From: Myxococcales bacterium
GTDB taxonomy: Bacteria > Myxococcota > Myxococcia > Myxococcales > Myxococcaceae
DNA: 64,000 bases
NCBI GenBank assembly: GCA_016191815.1
Contig: JACPVI010000036.1
Span: 1-64,000, forward strand
Reading direction: 5' to 3'
Shown one piece after another: positions 15,517 to 22,953 of this stretch. The notes beneath the pieces are model-generated. The model was not told the origin of the DNA. It saw only the letters and a list, made by a program, of their open reading frames with translations, and searched no databases. A program made the translations under genes and the position numbers. Position 1 is the first letter of the stretch. Each line of letters starts with the position of its first letter.

Positions 15517-17065
15517 GGATGGGCGCCGCGGTGAGGATCGCCTTGAGGTCCTGATCGGTGAAGAAGAGGCCGGCGCCGACGAAGAAATCGCGCCCGGCGA
15601 TCAGCCGGTTGGTCTGCCGGTCCCGGGTGGGGACGTTGAGGAGGTCGTCCACTCCGGCGTTGATGAACAGGTGCTCGTACGGCACCAGCCGCACGGTGGC
15701 CCGGATCCTCGGGTAGTCCAGCTCGACCACCGAGAAGTTGAACGCGTCGACCTTGATCACCAGCGCGTCCTCGATCCAGCGGGAGTACCAGAGGAACTTG
15801 AGCGGGAAGTTGAAGTCGGCGCCCACTCCGCCGGTGGACTCGATGATCCCGAACCGCAAGGTGGTGAAGGAGAAGCGCTTGGCGAACTGCGCCGAGAACT
15901 TCACCGCGTCCTTGGTGATGGTCCGCTGCTGGATCACCGGGTCCCCCGAAGAGGGAGGGTTGGACTGCACCAGCACCGTCTCCACCGAGCCGCGGGGATC
16001 GTCCACCACCTCGAGCAGGTAGTACTTGTCCGGCCTGGGGATGAGCCTGAGGGCGAGGGAGTTCTTCGCCGCGCCCTGGCTCAAGAGGTAGTCGCTCTTG
16101 ATGCCCACCTCGGCCTCGAGCTGGGTCAGCCGGGCGGTGAAGTCCGAGAGGTCCTCCACCGACTCCGAGATGCGCTGGCCCAGCCGCTCGTTGGCCAAGA
16201 GCGCCCCGACCGGGCCGTGGCCCTCCTTCACCTTCCGGGTGACGTCTTCGAGGTTCGCCAGGGTGGCGTCGAGCCGGTTGAGGGTCTGCTTGAGGCTGGC
16301 CACCGAGTCTTTGAGCTCGCCCTCGCCGCTGCCGAGGACCTTCTTCACCGTGGCGAGCACTTCGCGGGTGTCCTTGGTGATGAGGTCGATGTTGTGGACG
16401 ATGTTGCGGACGGTGTCCTCCTGGCCGCGGGTGATGCCGCGGACGTCGTCGGAGACGCCCTCGAAGTTCTTCAGGATCTCCGCCAGGCGCTCGGCGCTCT
16501 CGCGCACCGTTCGGTCGACCGTCGCGGAGAGCTGGATCAGGTTCTCGATGATCTGCTGGAGCGAGCCGGCGCCCTTCTCCCCGCCCAGGACCTCGCGCAG
16601 GGCGGAGGTGACCTGCTGGATGTCGGCGGTGATCTGGGCGAGAGTGTTGAAGACCTGCTCCATCCCCGCAGCGTCGATCACCAGCTTGATCTCCCCGCCC
16701 TCCGGCATGAGGGGAGCGGACTCGGAGCCCGGGTAGAGGTCGAGCAGGAAGTCGCCCAGGAGCGACTCCGACCGCTTGGTGAGCGAGGCGTCCTGGCGCA
16801 GCCCCACGTCGCGGCGGATGCGCAAGGAAACCTTGGCGCGGGTGCCCTCGAGGGCGATGTCCTTAACCTCTCCCACCGCGATGCCGGCGATCTGCACCCG
16901 GCTCTTCTTTCCCAGCCCGGAGGCGTCGCGGAAGTGCGCGTAGACGGTGAGGGCCTCCCGTTCGGCGAGGCCTCCCTTCTTCACGAAGGTGAGGAGGACG
17001 AAGAGGAACACCCCCGAGGCGAGCACCAAGAGCCCCACCCGGAAGGGCGTGAGGATCTTCTTCAC
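15506..17065 (-). CDS. mlaD: MlaD-like MCE-domain lipid transport protein
   Basis: In this 519-residue protein a single N-terminal membrane anchor (VGLLVLASGVFLFVLLTFV) is followed by an MCE domain with ASGLGKKSRVQIAGIAVGEV. A long helical section of about 230 residues comes next, then a beta-rich C-terminal domain of about 170 residues starting near KYYLLEVVDDP. MCE proteins bind phospholipids in the periplasm and form a channel with MlaE/MlaF. It starts at GTG 17065. mlaE and mlaF lie on the same strand but more than 2 kb upstream, separated by the 17147-19370 segment, so the operon looks split. Confidence 0.9.
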   Translation of the reverse strand: MKKILTPFRVGLLVLASGVFLFVLLTFVKKGGLAEREALTVYAHFRDASGLGKKSRVQIAGIAVGEVKDIALEGTRAKVSLRIRRDVGLRQDASLTKRSESLLGDFLLDLYPGSESAPLMPEGGEIKLVIDAAGMEQVFNTLAQITADIQQVTSALREVLGGEKGAGSLQQIIENLIQLSATVDRTVRESAERLAEILKNFEGVSDDVRGITRGQEDTVRNIVHNIDLITKDTREVLATVKKVLGSGEGELKDSVASLKQTLNRLDATLANLEDVTRKVKEGHGPVGALLANERLGQRISESVEDLSDFTARLTQLEAEVGIKSDYLLSQGAAKNSLALRLIPRPDKYYLLEVVDDPRGSVETVLVQSNPPSSGDPVIQQRTITKDAVKFSAQFAKRFSFTTLRFGIIESTGGVGADFNFPLKFLWYSRWIEDALVIKVDAFNFSVVELDYPRIRATVRLVPYEHLFINAGVDDLLNVPTRDRQTNRLIAGRDFFVGAGLFFTDQDLKAILTAAPIPSP

Positions 17066-17133
17066 TCGCTCGCGGCTCCGGCGCGGCCGACCACGCTTCC
17101 ACTCTAGCCCGAAGGGCGCCGTCCGCCAGCATC

Positions 17134-17146
17134 GGCCTCAGGACCT
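17134..17146. repeat. 13 bp direct repeat, left copy (GGCCTCAGGACCT)
   Basis: GGCCTCAGGACCT occurs here and again at 19371-19383. The right copy contains the mlaF stop codon and its last codons. The bases flanking the two copies differ on both sides, so the match is exactly 13 bp. This fits a target-site duplication around the inserted segment. Confidence 0.8.
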
Positions 17147-17147
17147 C

Positions 17148-17240
17148 GGGTGCGGATCCCAAGAGTCGGGGCAGAAGGGAAACCGTTCCACGCGCAAGTG
17201 ATCGTTCCCTCTGGGGAATCGGCTGCCCCGACTCCGCGGA
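17148..17240. repeat. 93 bp palindromic repeat, left copy
   Basis: This matches 19273-19365 at 90 of 93 positions by direct comparison. Internally, AGTCGGGGCAG (17164-17174) is the exact reverse complement of CTGCCCCGACT (17223-17233), and GGGAA/TTCCC form an inner stem, so the whole can fold as a long hairpin. It resembles REP- or MITE-like non-coding repeats. Confidence 0.85.
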
Positions 17241-17440
17241 ATCGCGCCCCGCCGTCGGCCGTGCTTCTGGGGATGGCCCAGAAGGCCGTCTCGCTCGCAC
17301 GAATCTCCGCACGGCCTCCACCTCATCGCCATCCCCTCCCTCATCGCGCAGTCGCCCCTGATGTCTGCGACGCTTCGATTCGCTGGTCATGACGGCATCG
17401 GCCCGCGCAAGGGCCGCGCGGCGACACGTTGTCGTAACGG
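17241..17440. other. non-coding stretch inside the inserted segment
   Basis: About 200 bases lie between the left repeat and the stop of the Cys-rich gene. No convincing coding frame, RNA gene or terminator is seen. A short GGCCCGCGCAAGGGCC stem near 17399-17414 is the only structure noted. Confidence 0.4.
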
Positions 17441-18850
17441 CTACGGCGGGCACTCGACGCAGCTGCCGCCACCGTCGGGTTGGCGCACGCACAAAAGCGC
17501 GCCGCATTCTTCCGCCGGGGAATAGTCCAACAACCAAACCGTGCAGGGTTCACCCGCGGCCTTGACCGCGGTGCAGATCCCCTCGTTGCAGTAGGAGCTC
17601 GACTCACAGCTCGCCCAGCCGACCGACGCGTAATCGCACACTGAACCATTGGGGATCGGATCCGTTCGACAGGTGTGGACGGCGGCGGCGACGGGAAGCG
17701 ACGAGCACCTGAGAAACTTCTTGCAGAGCCGGGAGCTGCACGGCTCGCCCGCAGACCGGAGCGGCTGACAGATTCCGTCGAGGCAGGTCGCCCCCAGTGC
17801 GCATGGGCGCGTGCAGATCGCGCCGAGTTGAGCGCGCTGCACGCACTGTCCGGAGCGACGGTTGTACCATTCCGGCTCCCAGCAGATCAGCGGATGCTCG
17901 CACTGCCAGCTCTCCTCGCACTCCGCCCCGAGCGGTCTCGAGTACGGAGCGACGTTGACGCAGTGGCCGTCGAGACAAGTGGCGCCCAGACCTTCGCAGC
18001 CATCGTCGAAGCTCTGGTTGACGCAGGGCTCACCCAATCTGATTCGAACGCGGCACTCCGCATAGGCTGCGTCGGGCGCCGGCCAGACACAGATGCGGGA
18101 AGGGCCGCATCCTCCAGCGAGCGAGGAACAAGGAGCTCCGATGGGCGCGAGGCCGCAGGTGCGTCCGGAGGCGCCACCGTCGTCGACAGGCGGAAACGAA
18201 CACCTGCCAGCGAGACACTCGTCGTTCACGGCACAACCCTGCCCATCCGCATATTTCACCACGCAGGTGCTGGTTCCTCCGTCGGCCGGCGCACACCGCA
18301 AGCCCTCGTCGCAGAGTCGCGGCCAGTCGTCGCACTCGCCTCCCAGAGGCACCAGCGGCTGACACGTCGGACAAGTTTCGGCTGGCGCTCGCGCGCACAC
18401 ACGCGACGCGCAGTCGTTGTTGAAGGAACAGCTCGCGCCGGCCGGAGCCCCATCGAACAGTCGATCGCACGCGAGCGCCAGCGCGCCACCCGGCTCGCAC
18501 CCGGCCGCGATCAGGCCGAAACAACCTCGCGCGCGCGCTCCGTCGATGTGCAACTGACCGGCGTCGAGCTTGACGCCATAGTGCCGATCGCAGCGGCTGG
18601 CCACAGCGGCCTGACAGGCGGAACGCTGCGCCAGGTCCAGCCACCCGCAGCAGGCGGCCTGCTCGCACGTCGCGCGCGCATACTCGGAGCAGTACTCATC
18701 GGCCTGCACTGGTGGCCGGGCCGGCTCGGGCCATCGGCACCAGCTGTGGAATGCATCCGAGCTTGCGTCGGAGGGGCTGGGTCCGCCGCAGGGCACGCAT
18801 CCCCAGCACAGCATCGCCACGAACAACCGGGCCGTGGGGCGTGCCGCCAT
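17441..18850 (-). CDS. Cys-rich secreted lipoprotein with Dickkopf-like repeats
   Basis: The 469-residue product begins at ATG 18850 with GAGGAG upstream. The signal region (ARLFVAMLCWGCVPC) ends in Cys, suggesting a lipoprotein. More than 40 Cys occur in repeated units such as GAPCSSLAGGCGPSRIC, GQGCAVNDECLAGRC, LGATCLDGHC and EPCSSRLCKKFLRC. This is the pattern of the Cys-rich EB/Dickkopf-like domains common in myxobacterial surface proteins. Disulfide-rich folding outside the cytoplasm is expected. It lies inside the repeat-flanked segment and is unrelated to lipid transport. Confidence 0.8.
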   Translation of the reverse strand: MAARPTARLFVAMLCWGCVPCGGPSPSDASSDAFHSWCRWPEPARPPVQADEYCSEYARATCEQAACCGWLDLAQRSACQAAVASRCDRHYGVKLDAGQLHIDGARARGCFGLIAAGCEPGGALALACDRLFDGAPAGASCSFNNDCASRVCARAPAETCPTCQPLVPLGGECDDWPRLCDEGLRCAPADGGTSTCVVKYADGQGCAVNDECLAGRCSFPPVDDGGASGRTCGLAPIGAPCSSLAGGCGPSRICVWPAPDAAYAECRVRIRLGEPCVNQSFDDGCEGLGATCLDGHCVNVAPYSRPLGAECEESWQCEHPLICWEPEWYNRRSGQCVQRAQLGAICTRPCALGATCLDGICQPLRSAGEPCSSRLCKKFLRCSSLPVAAAVHTCRTDPIPNGSVCDYASVGWASCESSSYCNEGICTAVKAAGEPCTVWLLDYSPAEECGALLCVRQPDGGGSCVECPP

Positions 18851-18980
18851 CTCGAACTCCTCGATGGCGAGCAGACCACGGGCCGGCCGGCAAGGCGAGC
18901 GACGACGTCTCGCGTTCCGCTCCGGCGCCGGCCATCGACCGGGCGGGCGTCGGTCAAGCACCCCAGTGCTCGCACGGGCA

Positions 18981-19223
18981 TCAGCCGCCGAGCGCGCGGA
19001 GGAAGTAGGCCTTCAGGTGGTCGGTCTCGGGGAGCGCGGCCAGCACGGGGTGGTCGATGCCGGCGCCGCGCCGCTCGAGGATCTGCACCGGCCGCTTGGC
19101 GTCCTCCGCGGCCGACAGCAGCATGGCCTCGAGCCTGTCGCAGGTGAGCTTGCCTGAGCGTGAGTAACTCACTAGCAGCCCTTCGGGCCGGGAGATGCGC
19201 AATGCATAGGACAAGAATCGCCC
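18981..19223 (-). pseudogene. 3' fragment of an RlmI-like rRNA (cytosine) methyltransferase gene
   Basis: The frame ending at 18981 encodes LRISRPEGLLVSYSRSGKL, then AAEDAKRPVQILERRGAG, DHPVLAALPETDHLKAYFL and the end. This is the C-terminal 80 residues of SPOUT-independent PUA-RlmI type methyltransferases, where the normal sequence is close to RPGGLLVTCSCSG. The Cys residues of that motif are replaced by Tyr and Arg. Upstream, the frame runs into the right 93 bp repeat and has no catalytic domain. It is therefore a truncated, decayed gene. Confidence 0.7.
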
Positions 19224-19272
19224 CGAGTGTACAGCGGCTCGGCGCGGCTGTTCGAGCGGGGCAGTGGCGAGT

Positions 19273-19365
19273 GGGTGCGGATCCCAACAGTCGGGGCAGA
19301 AGGGAAACCGTTCCACGCGCAAGTGATCGTTCCCTCTGCGGAATCGGCTGCCCCGGCTCCGCGGA
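19273..19365. repeat. 93 bp palindromic repeat, right copy
   Basis: This lies in the same orientation as 17148-17240, with three mismatches (G/C in AAGAG versus AACAG, G/C in CTGGGG versus CTGCGG, A/G in CCCCGACTCC). The CTGCCCCG arm is disturbed by the last change. It sits 5 bases inside the right 13 bp repeat. No further copy was found in this window. Confidence 0.85.
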
Positions 19366-19370
19366 ACCGA

Positions 19371-19383
19371 GGCCTCAGGACCT
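19371..19383. repeat. 13 bp direct repeat, right copy at the mlaF stop
   Basis: GGCCTCAGGACCT here includes TCA, the complement of the mlaF TGA stop, plus its last two codons. It is identical to 17134-17146. Confidence 0.8.
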
Positions 19384-20142
19384 GCCGAACCAGGTCGTGA
19401 GGAAGCGTCTCAGGGCCGGGTTCTCGGAGCGCCGGAAGGCGTCCGGCGGGCCTTGCTCGACGATCCGGCCTTCGTGGAGGAAGGCGATGTTGTCGGCGAC
19501 CTTGAAGGACGAGGCGATGTCGTGGCTGATCACCACCGAGGTGACCCCGAGCTTGTCCTTGGCGTCGAGGATCATCTCGTCCACGTACTCCGTGGTGATG
19601 GGGTCGAGCCCGGTGGTGGGCTCGTCGTAGAGGACGATCTTCGGGTCGAGCACGATGGCGCGGGCGAGGCCGACCCGCTTGCGCATGCCGCCGGAGAGGT
19701 CCGCCGGGTAAAGCTCTTCCACCCCTTCGAGGCCCACGATGCCGAGCTTCTTCCTCACCACCTCGCGGACTTCCTCCTCCGGCAGCTTCGAGTGCTCGCG
19801 CAGGGGGAAAGAGACGTTCTCGTAGACGGTCATCGAGTCGAAGAGGGCGGCGGCCTGGAAGACCATCCCGAACTTCCGGCGGACCTGCTCCAGCTCGGCG
19901 GGGCCGAGCGGGACGATGTCCTCCCCGTCGACGATCACCTTTCCGCGGTCGGGTTTGAGCAGGCCGATCATGTGCTTCATGAGCACGGTCTTCCCGCTGC
20001 CGGAGCCGCCGAGGATGACGCAGGTGCTCCCCTCGGGAACCTCCAGCTCGATGCCGCGGAGGACGTGGTGCTCGCCGAAGCTCTTGTGCAGGCCGACGAT
20101 CTCGATCATCGGCCGCCGCGCGGTGCCGGGCGACCTCGCCAT
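19375..20142 (-). CDS. mlaF: MlaF-like ABC transporter ATP-binding protein
   Basis: A 255-residue ATPase of the Mla retrograde/anterograde phospholipid transporter. Walker A is GGSGSGKT, the Q loop is GMVFQAAALFDSMTV, the signature is LSGGMRKRVGLARAI and Walker B is IVLYDEPTTGLDP. The FDSMTVYENV and LSGGMRKR wording is typical for MlaF. The ATG at 20142 overlaps the mlaE stop (TGATG), so the two are coupled; an ATG at 20109 is an alternative. Its stop lies in the duplicated 13 bp. Confidence 0.93.
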   Translation of the reverse strand: MARSPGTARRPMIEIVGLHKSFGEHHVLRGIELEVPEGSTCVILGGSGSGKTVLMKHMIGLLKPDRGKVIVDGEDIVPLGPAELEQVRRKFGMVFQAAALFDSMTVYENVSFPLREHSKLPEEEVREVVRKKLGIVGLEGVEELYPADLSGGMRKRVGLARAIVLDPKIVLYDEPTTGLDPITTEYVDEMILDAKDKLGVTSVVISHDIASSFKVADNIAFLHEGRIVEQGPPDAFRRSENPALRRFLTTWFGRS

Positions 20143-20936
20143 CAGTGCAATACCACTCCGACGAAGTAGTCGAGGATGAAGATGCTCACCGCCGAGCTGA
20201 CCATCGCCTCGGTGGTGGCCTGGCCGACACCCTTGGCGCCGCCCTTGGCGTGGAAGCCCTTGTAGCAGGCGATCAGGGCCACGGTGAGGCCGAACACCGC
20301 GCCCTTGATCAGCCCTTCGGCGACGTCCTCGGGGTCGAGCCACTGGTGGGTGCGGGCGAGGAAGGTGCCGGCGGAGATGCCCTTCACCGTCACCGCGACG
20401 AAGTACGAGCCGGCGATCCCGGCGGCGTCGAACAGCATCACCAAGACCGGCACCATCACCAGCCCGGCGATCACCCGAGGCACCAGGAGGTACTGCACCG
20501 GGTTCACCGCCATGGTTTCCAGTGCGTCCACCTGCTCGGTGACGCGCATGGTGCCCAGCTCGGTGCACATGGCGCTGCCGGCGCGCATGGTGACGACGAG
20601 GGCGGTGAAGACCGGAGAGAGCTCGCGGGTGATGCTCAAGGCGACGGTCGGTCCGACCAGGCTCTCGGCGTCGAACAGCTCGAAGGCTCGGGCGGACTGC
20701 TGGGCGAAGACCATGCCGGTGAACACGCCGGTGAGACAGACGATGAAGATCGAGCCCACTCCCACGAAGTCGAGCTGGGAAAAAAGGTTGGCCACCCGGT
20801 AAGGGGGGCGGAGCGACCAGCGGGCGACCGACAGTCCGAGCGAGGTGAGCGCGCCGAGGTCGTTCACCGCGGCGTAGACCGAGCGGCCGAGGCCCTCCAC
20901 GGCCTGGCCGGCGGGGTTCTCGGTCGGGCGGGGCAC
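20142..20936 (-). CDS. mlaE: MlaE-like ABC transporter permease
   Basis: This permease of the Mla system has about 264 residues from GTG 20936; a TTG at 20960 is also possible. It has five to six hydrophobic segments and the family core: FTGMVFAQQSARAFELF, LVVTMRAGSAMCTELGTM, EQVDALETMAVNPVQYLLVP and GQATTEAMVSSAVSIF. The Glu-rich coupling stretch EQVDALE is the region that contacts MlaF. It starts right beside an inverted-repeat element that separates it from alr. Confidence 0.93.
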   Translation of the reverse strand: MPRPTENPAGQAVEGLGRSVYAAVNDLGALTSLGLSVARWSLRPPYRVANLFSQLDFVGVGSIFIVCLTGVFTGMVFAQQSARAFELFDAESLVGPTVALSITRELSPVFTALVVTMRAGSAMCTELGTMRVTEQVDALETMAVNPVQYLLVPRVIAGLVMVPVLVMLFDAAGIAGSYFVAVTVKGISAGTFLARTHQWLDPEDVAEGLIKGAVFGLTVALIACYKGFHAKGGAKGVGQATTEAMVSSAVSIFILDYFVGVVLH

Positions 20937-20965
20937 GGCGGGGAGTCGAGCACGCCCCAACCGTC

Positions 20966-21109
20966 TAGTCGAGCGTCGAGGGTCGAGCGTCGAGCGGAAT
21001 CGTCCAGCGATCGTCCAGCGCCCGCGACGTCCGTGGTCGACTCGTCACGGTCCACCGCTGGACGGCCGCTCGACCACTCGTCTCGACGCTCGACACTCGA
21101 CCCTGGACA
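20966..21109. repeat. inverted-repeat element of GTCGAGCG units between alr and mlaE
   Basis: The left side has repeated GTCGAGCG/GTCGAGGG units followed by two CGTCCAGCG. The right side carries CGCTGGACG, then CGCTCGAC and CTCGACGCTCGACACTCGAC, in reverse complement, around a loop near 21021-21053. The arms can form a long imperfect hairpin. The right arm lies inside the last codons of alr and supplies a non-typical C-terminus and its stop. It may be a REP-like element or a transcription end structure. Confidence 0.6.
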
Positions 21110-22253
21110 CTCGGCCAGCGATCCCGCACACCACTTCGTAGTGGATGGTCCCGGCCAACCTCGCCAGCTCTTCCGCCGAGACGCCAAGACCGCCCTGCTG
21201 GCCGAGCAGCACCACCTCGTCTCCGACCTCCACCTCGCCGATCTCGGTGACGTCGGCCATGCACAGGTCCATGCACACCCGGCCCACGATGGGCGCCCGC
21301 CTGCCGCGCACCAGAACGGCGGCGCGCCCGGAGAAAGCGCGGCTGTAACCGTCGGCGTAGCCCACCGGCAGCGTCGCGATCCGCGATTCCCGCGGCGCAA
21401 CCCAGGTGCCCCCGTAGGACACCGGCGTCCCCGCAGGCACCGTCTTCAGGTGAATCACCGCGGTCTTCCAGCTCAACACCGGCCGCAGCTCCGCTCGAGA
21501 GGCGAGCCAGCCGGCGGGCGAGAGGCCGTAGAGCATGATGCCGGGCCGCACCAGGTTCAGCTCCAGGCCTTCGCAGGCCTCTGGCAGCTCGAGCACCGCC
21601 GCCGAGTTCGCCAGGTGCCGCCAGCGCGGCTCGATCCCGCGCCGCCGAAGGGCCGCGAGCGCAGCCCCGAAACGCGCCGCCTGCTCGCGCGTCAACGCCT
21701 CGTCGGCGAGATCAGCGTTGGCGAAGTGCGACAAGAGCCCGTCCAGCGAGACGCGCCTCACTCGCTTCGCCGCGTCCAGGAAGGCCTCCAGCTCGGATGG
21801 GAGCAGGCCGATCCTCCCCATCCCGGTGTCGAGCTTGAGGTGCGCCGAGACTGACTGGCCCAGGCGAGCCGCCGCCCGCTCCAGCCGCGAGAGGTGATCG
21901 ATCCGGAACACGGCCGGCGAAAGCTCGTGCTCCACCATCAGCTCGTAGCCGCCCTCGTAGGTGCCCCCCAGCACCAGGATCGGCGCCTTCACCCCGGCCG
22001 CGCGCAGCTCGATCCCCTCCTCCACCAGCGCCACCCCCAGCATCGCCGCGCCGAGCCGTTCGAGCTCCCGCGCCACCGGCACCGCCCCGTGGCCGTAGGC
22101 GTTCGCCTTCACCACCGCCAGCACCCCCGCCGGGCCGGCGAGCTTCTTGGCCACTCCGAAGTTGTGCTCCAGCGCGGCGAGATCGATCTCCGCGCGGGTA
22201 GGACGGATGAGGCGATCGAGGGCGCCGCGGCCAGGGAGCGTTCGCGTGGGCAT
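21045..22253 (-). CDS. alr: alanine racemase
   Basis: The 402-residue enzyme makes D-alanine for peptidoglycan using pyridoxal phosphate. The PLP-binding block is AVVKANAYGHGAV with Lys 49. LKLDTGMGRIG, PGIMLYGLSP, PVLSWKTAVIHLKTVPAGTPVSYG and RVCMDLCMADVT follow in normal order. The start is ATG 22253, which places RPTRAEIDLAALEHNF near the N-terminus. The usual end is near CGISARVPR; here CGIAGRVSR is followed by about 19 extra residues read from the inverted-repeat element. Confidence 0.95.
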   Translation of the reverse strand: MPTRTLPGRGALDRLIRPTRAEIDLAALEHNFGVAKKLAGPAGVLAVVKANAYGHGAVPVARELERLGAAMLGVALVEEGIELRAAGVKAPILVLGGTYEGGYELMVEHELSPAVFRIDHLSRLERAAARLGQSVSAHLKLDTGMGRIGLLPSELEAFLDAAKRVRRVSLDGLLSHFANADLADEALTREQAARFGAALAALRRRGIEPRWRHLANSAAVLELPEACEGLELNLVRPGIMLYGLSPAGWLASRAELRPVLSWKTAVIHLKTVPAGTPVSYGGTWVAPRESRIATLPVGYADGYSRAFSGRAAVLVRGRRAPIVGRVCMDLCMADVTEIGEVEVGDEVVLLGQQGGLGVSAEELARLAGTIHYEVVCGIAGRVSRVECRASRRVVERPSSGGP

Positions 22254-22401
22254 CTGGGCCTCGGCGTGGCCCCAGTGACGCGCCACGCTCGCGCGGACGC
22301 GGCTCGGGGGCCGCGCCTGCGGCCCTCGCGTACAGTTCTCCGGAGGCCTAGTCAAGTTGTGCTTCCTCGCGCCGCGCTCCTCTGCAAATGTTGGGCGCGC
22401 C

Positions 22402-22953
22402 ATGGCCACTCACCGTGTCGGCGGCGAGGTCGACGCATTCTGCACTCGCTGCCGCTTGACGCTCGCACACACCATCCTGGCGATGGTCGGCACGAAGATC
22501 GCCCGGGTCCGCTGCAACACTTGCGGCGGGGACCACGCCTTCCGCGCCGAGCCCGGCAGCCGGGCGCGCTCGTCGGCGCCCCGCGAGCCCCGCGCGCAGA
22601 AGGTGATCGTTCCCTTCGACCAGCGGCTGGCCGCGAAGGACCTCTCCAAAGCCCGTCGCTACAGCGCCAAGGACACCTACTCGGTCGAGGAGGTGGTGAA
22701 CCACCCCAACTTCGGTCTGGGGATCGTCAGCGCGGTGCGAGGGGACAAGGTGGATGTCGCCTTCAAAGCTTTCGAGAAGACGCTGGTGCACGGCCGGGGG
22801 GAGGGCGGACCGGCCAGGGCCTCGTTCAATCCGCCGCGCCCGGGCGCCTCGGGACCAGCGGACAAGCCTGCCGAGGCCCCCGCCGACAGCCCTCCTCCCG
22901 CCGAGCCCGGCGAGGCCCCACCGGCCGAGCCGCGAGCCGAGCCTTCGACGTGA
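22402..22953 (+). CDS. zinc-ribbon protein with acidic/Pro-rich tail, unknown function
   Basis: The 183-residue product starts at ATG 22402. Two Cys pairs, CTRC near residue 14 and CNTC near 38, form a zinc-ribbon-like N-terminus. A middle domain with YSVEEVVNHPNFGLGIVSAV and DKVDVAFKAFEKTLVHG resembles a small beta barrel (SH3/CarD-like turn). The C-terminal 40 residues are Pro/Ala/Glu rich. Similar proteins are known to me from myxobacteria without assigned function. It is divergent from alr and overlaps the next gene by 4 bases (GTGA). Confidence 0.75.
   Translation: MATHRVGGEVDAFCTRCRLTLAHTILAMVGTKIARVRCNTCGGDHAFRAEPGSRARSSAPREPRAQKVIVPFDQRLAAKDLSKARRYSAKDTYSVEEVVNHPNFGLGIVSAVRGDKVDVAFKAFEKTLVHGRGEGGPARASFNPPRPGASGPADKPAEAPADSPPPAEPGEAPPAEPRAEPST

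Larger units (their letters stand above)
17147..19370. mobile_element. inserted segment with terminal direct repeats splitting the mla operon
   Basis: The 2224 bp segment is bounded by the exact 13 bp repeats GGCCTCAGGACCT. Within 1 base of its left end and 5 bases of its right end lie two same-orientation copies of a 93 bp palindromic element. It carries a Cys-rich lipoprotein gene and the 3' fragment of an rRNA methyltransferase gene. No transposase or recombinase is present. Because it separates mlaF from mlaD, which are normally adjacent, it looks like a passively moved unit or a recombination product. Confidence 0.6.
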
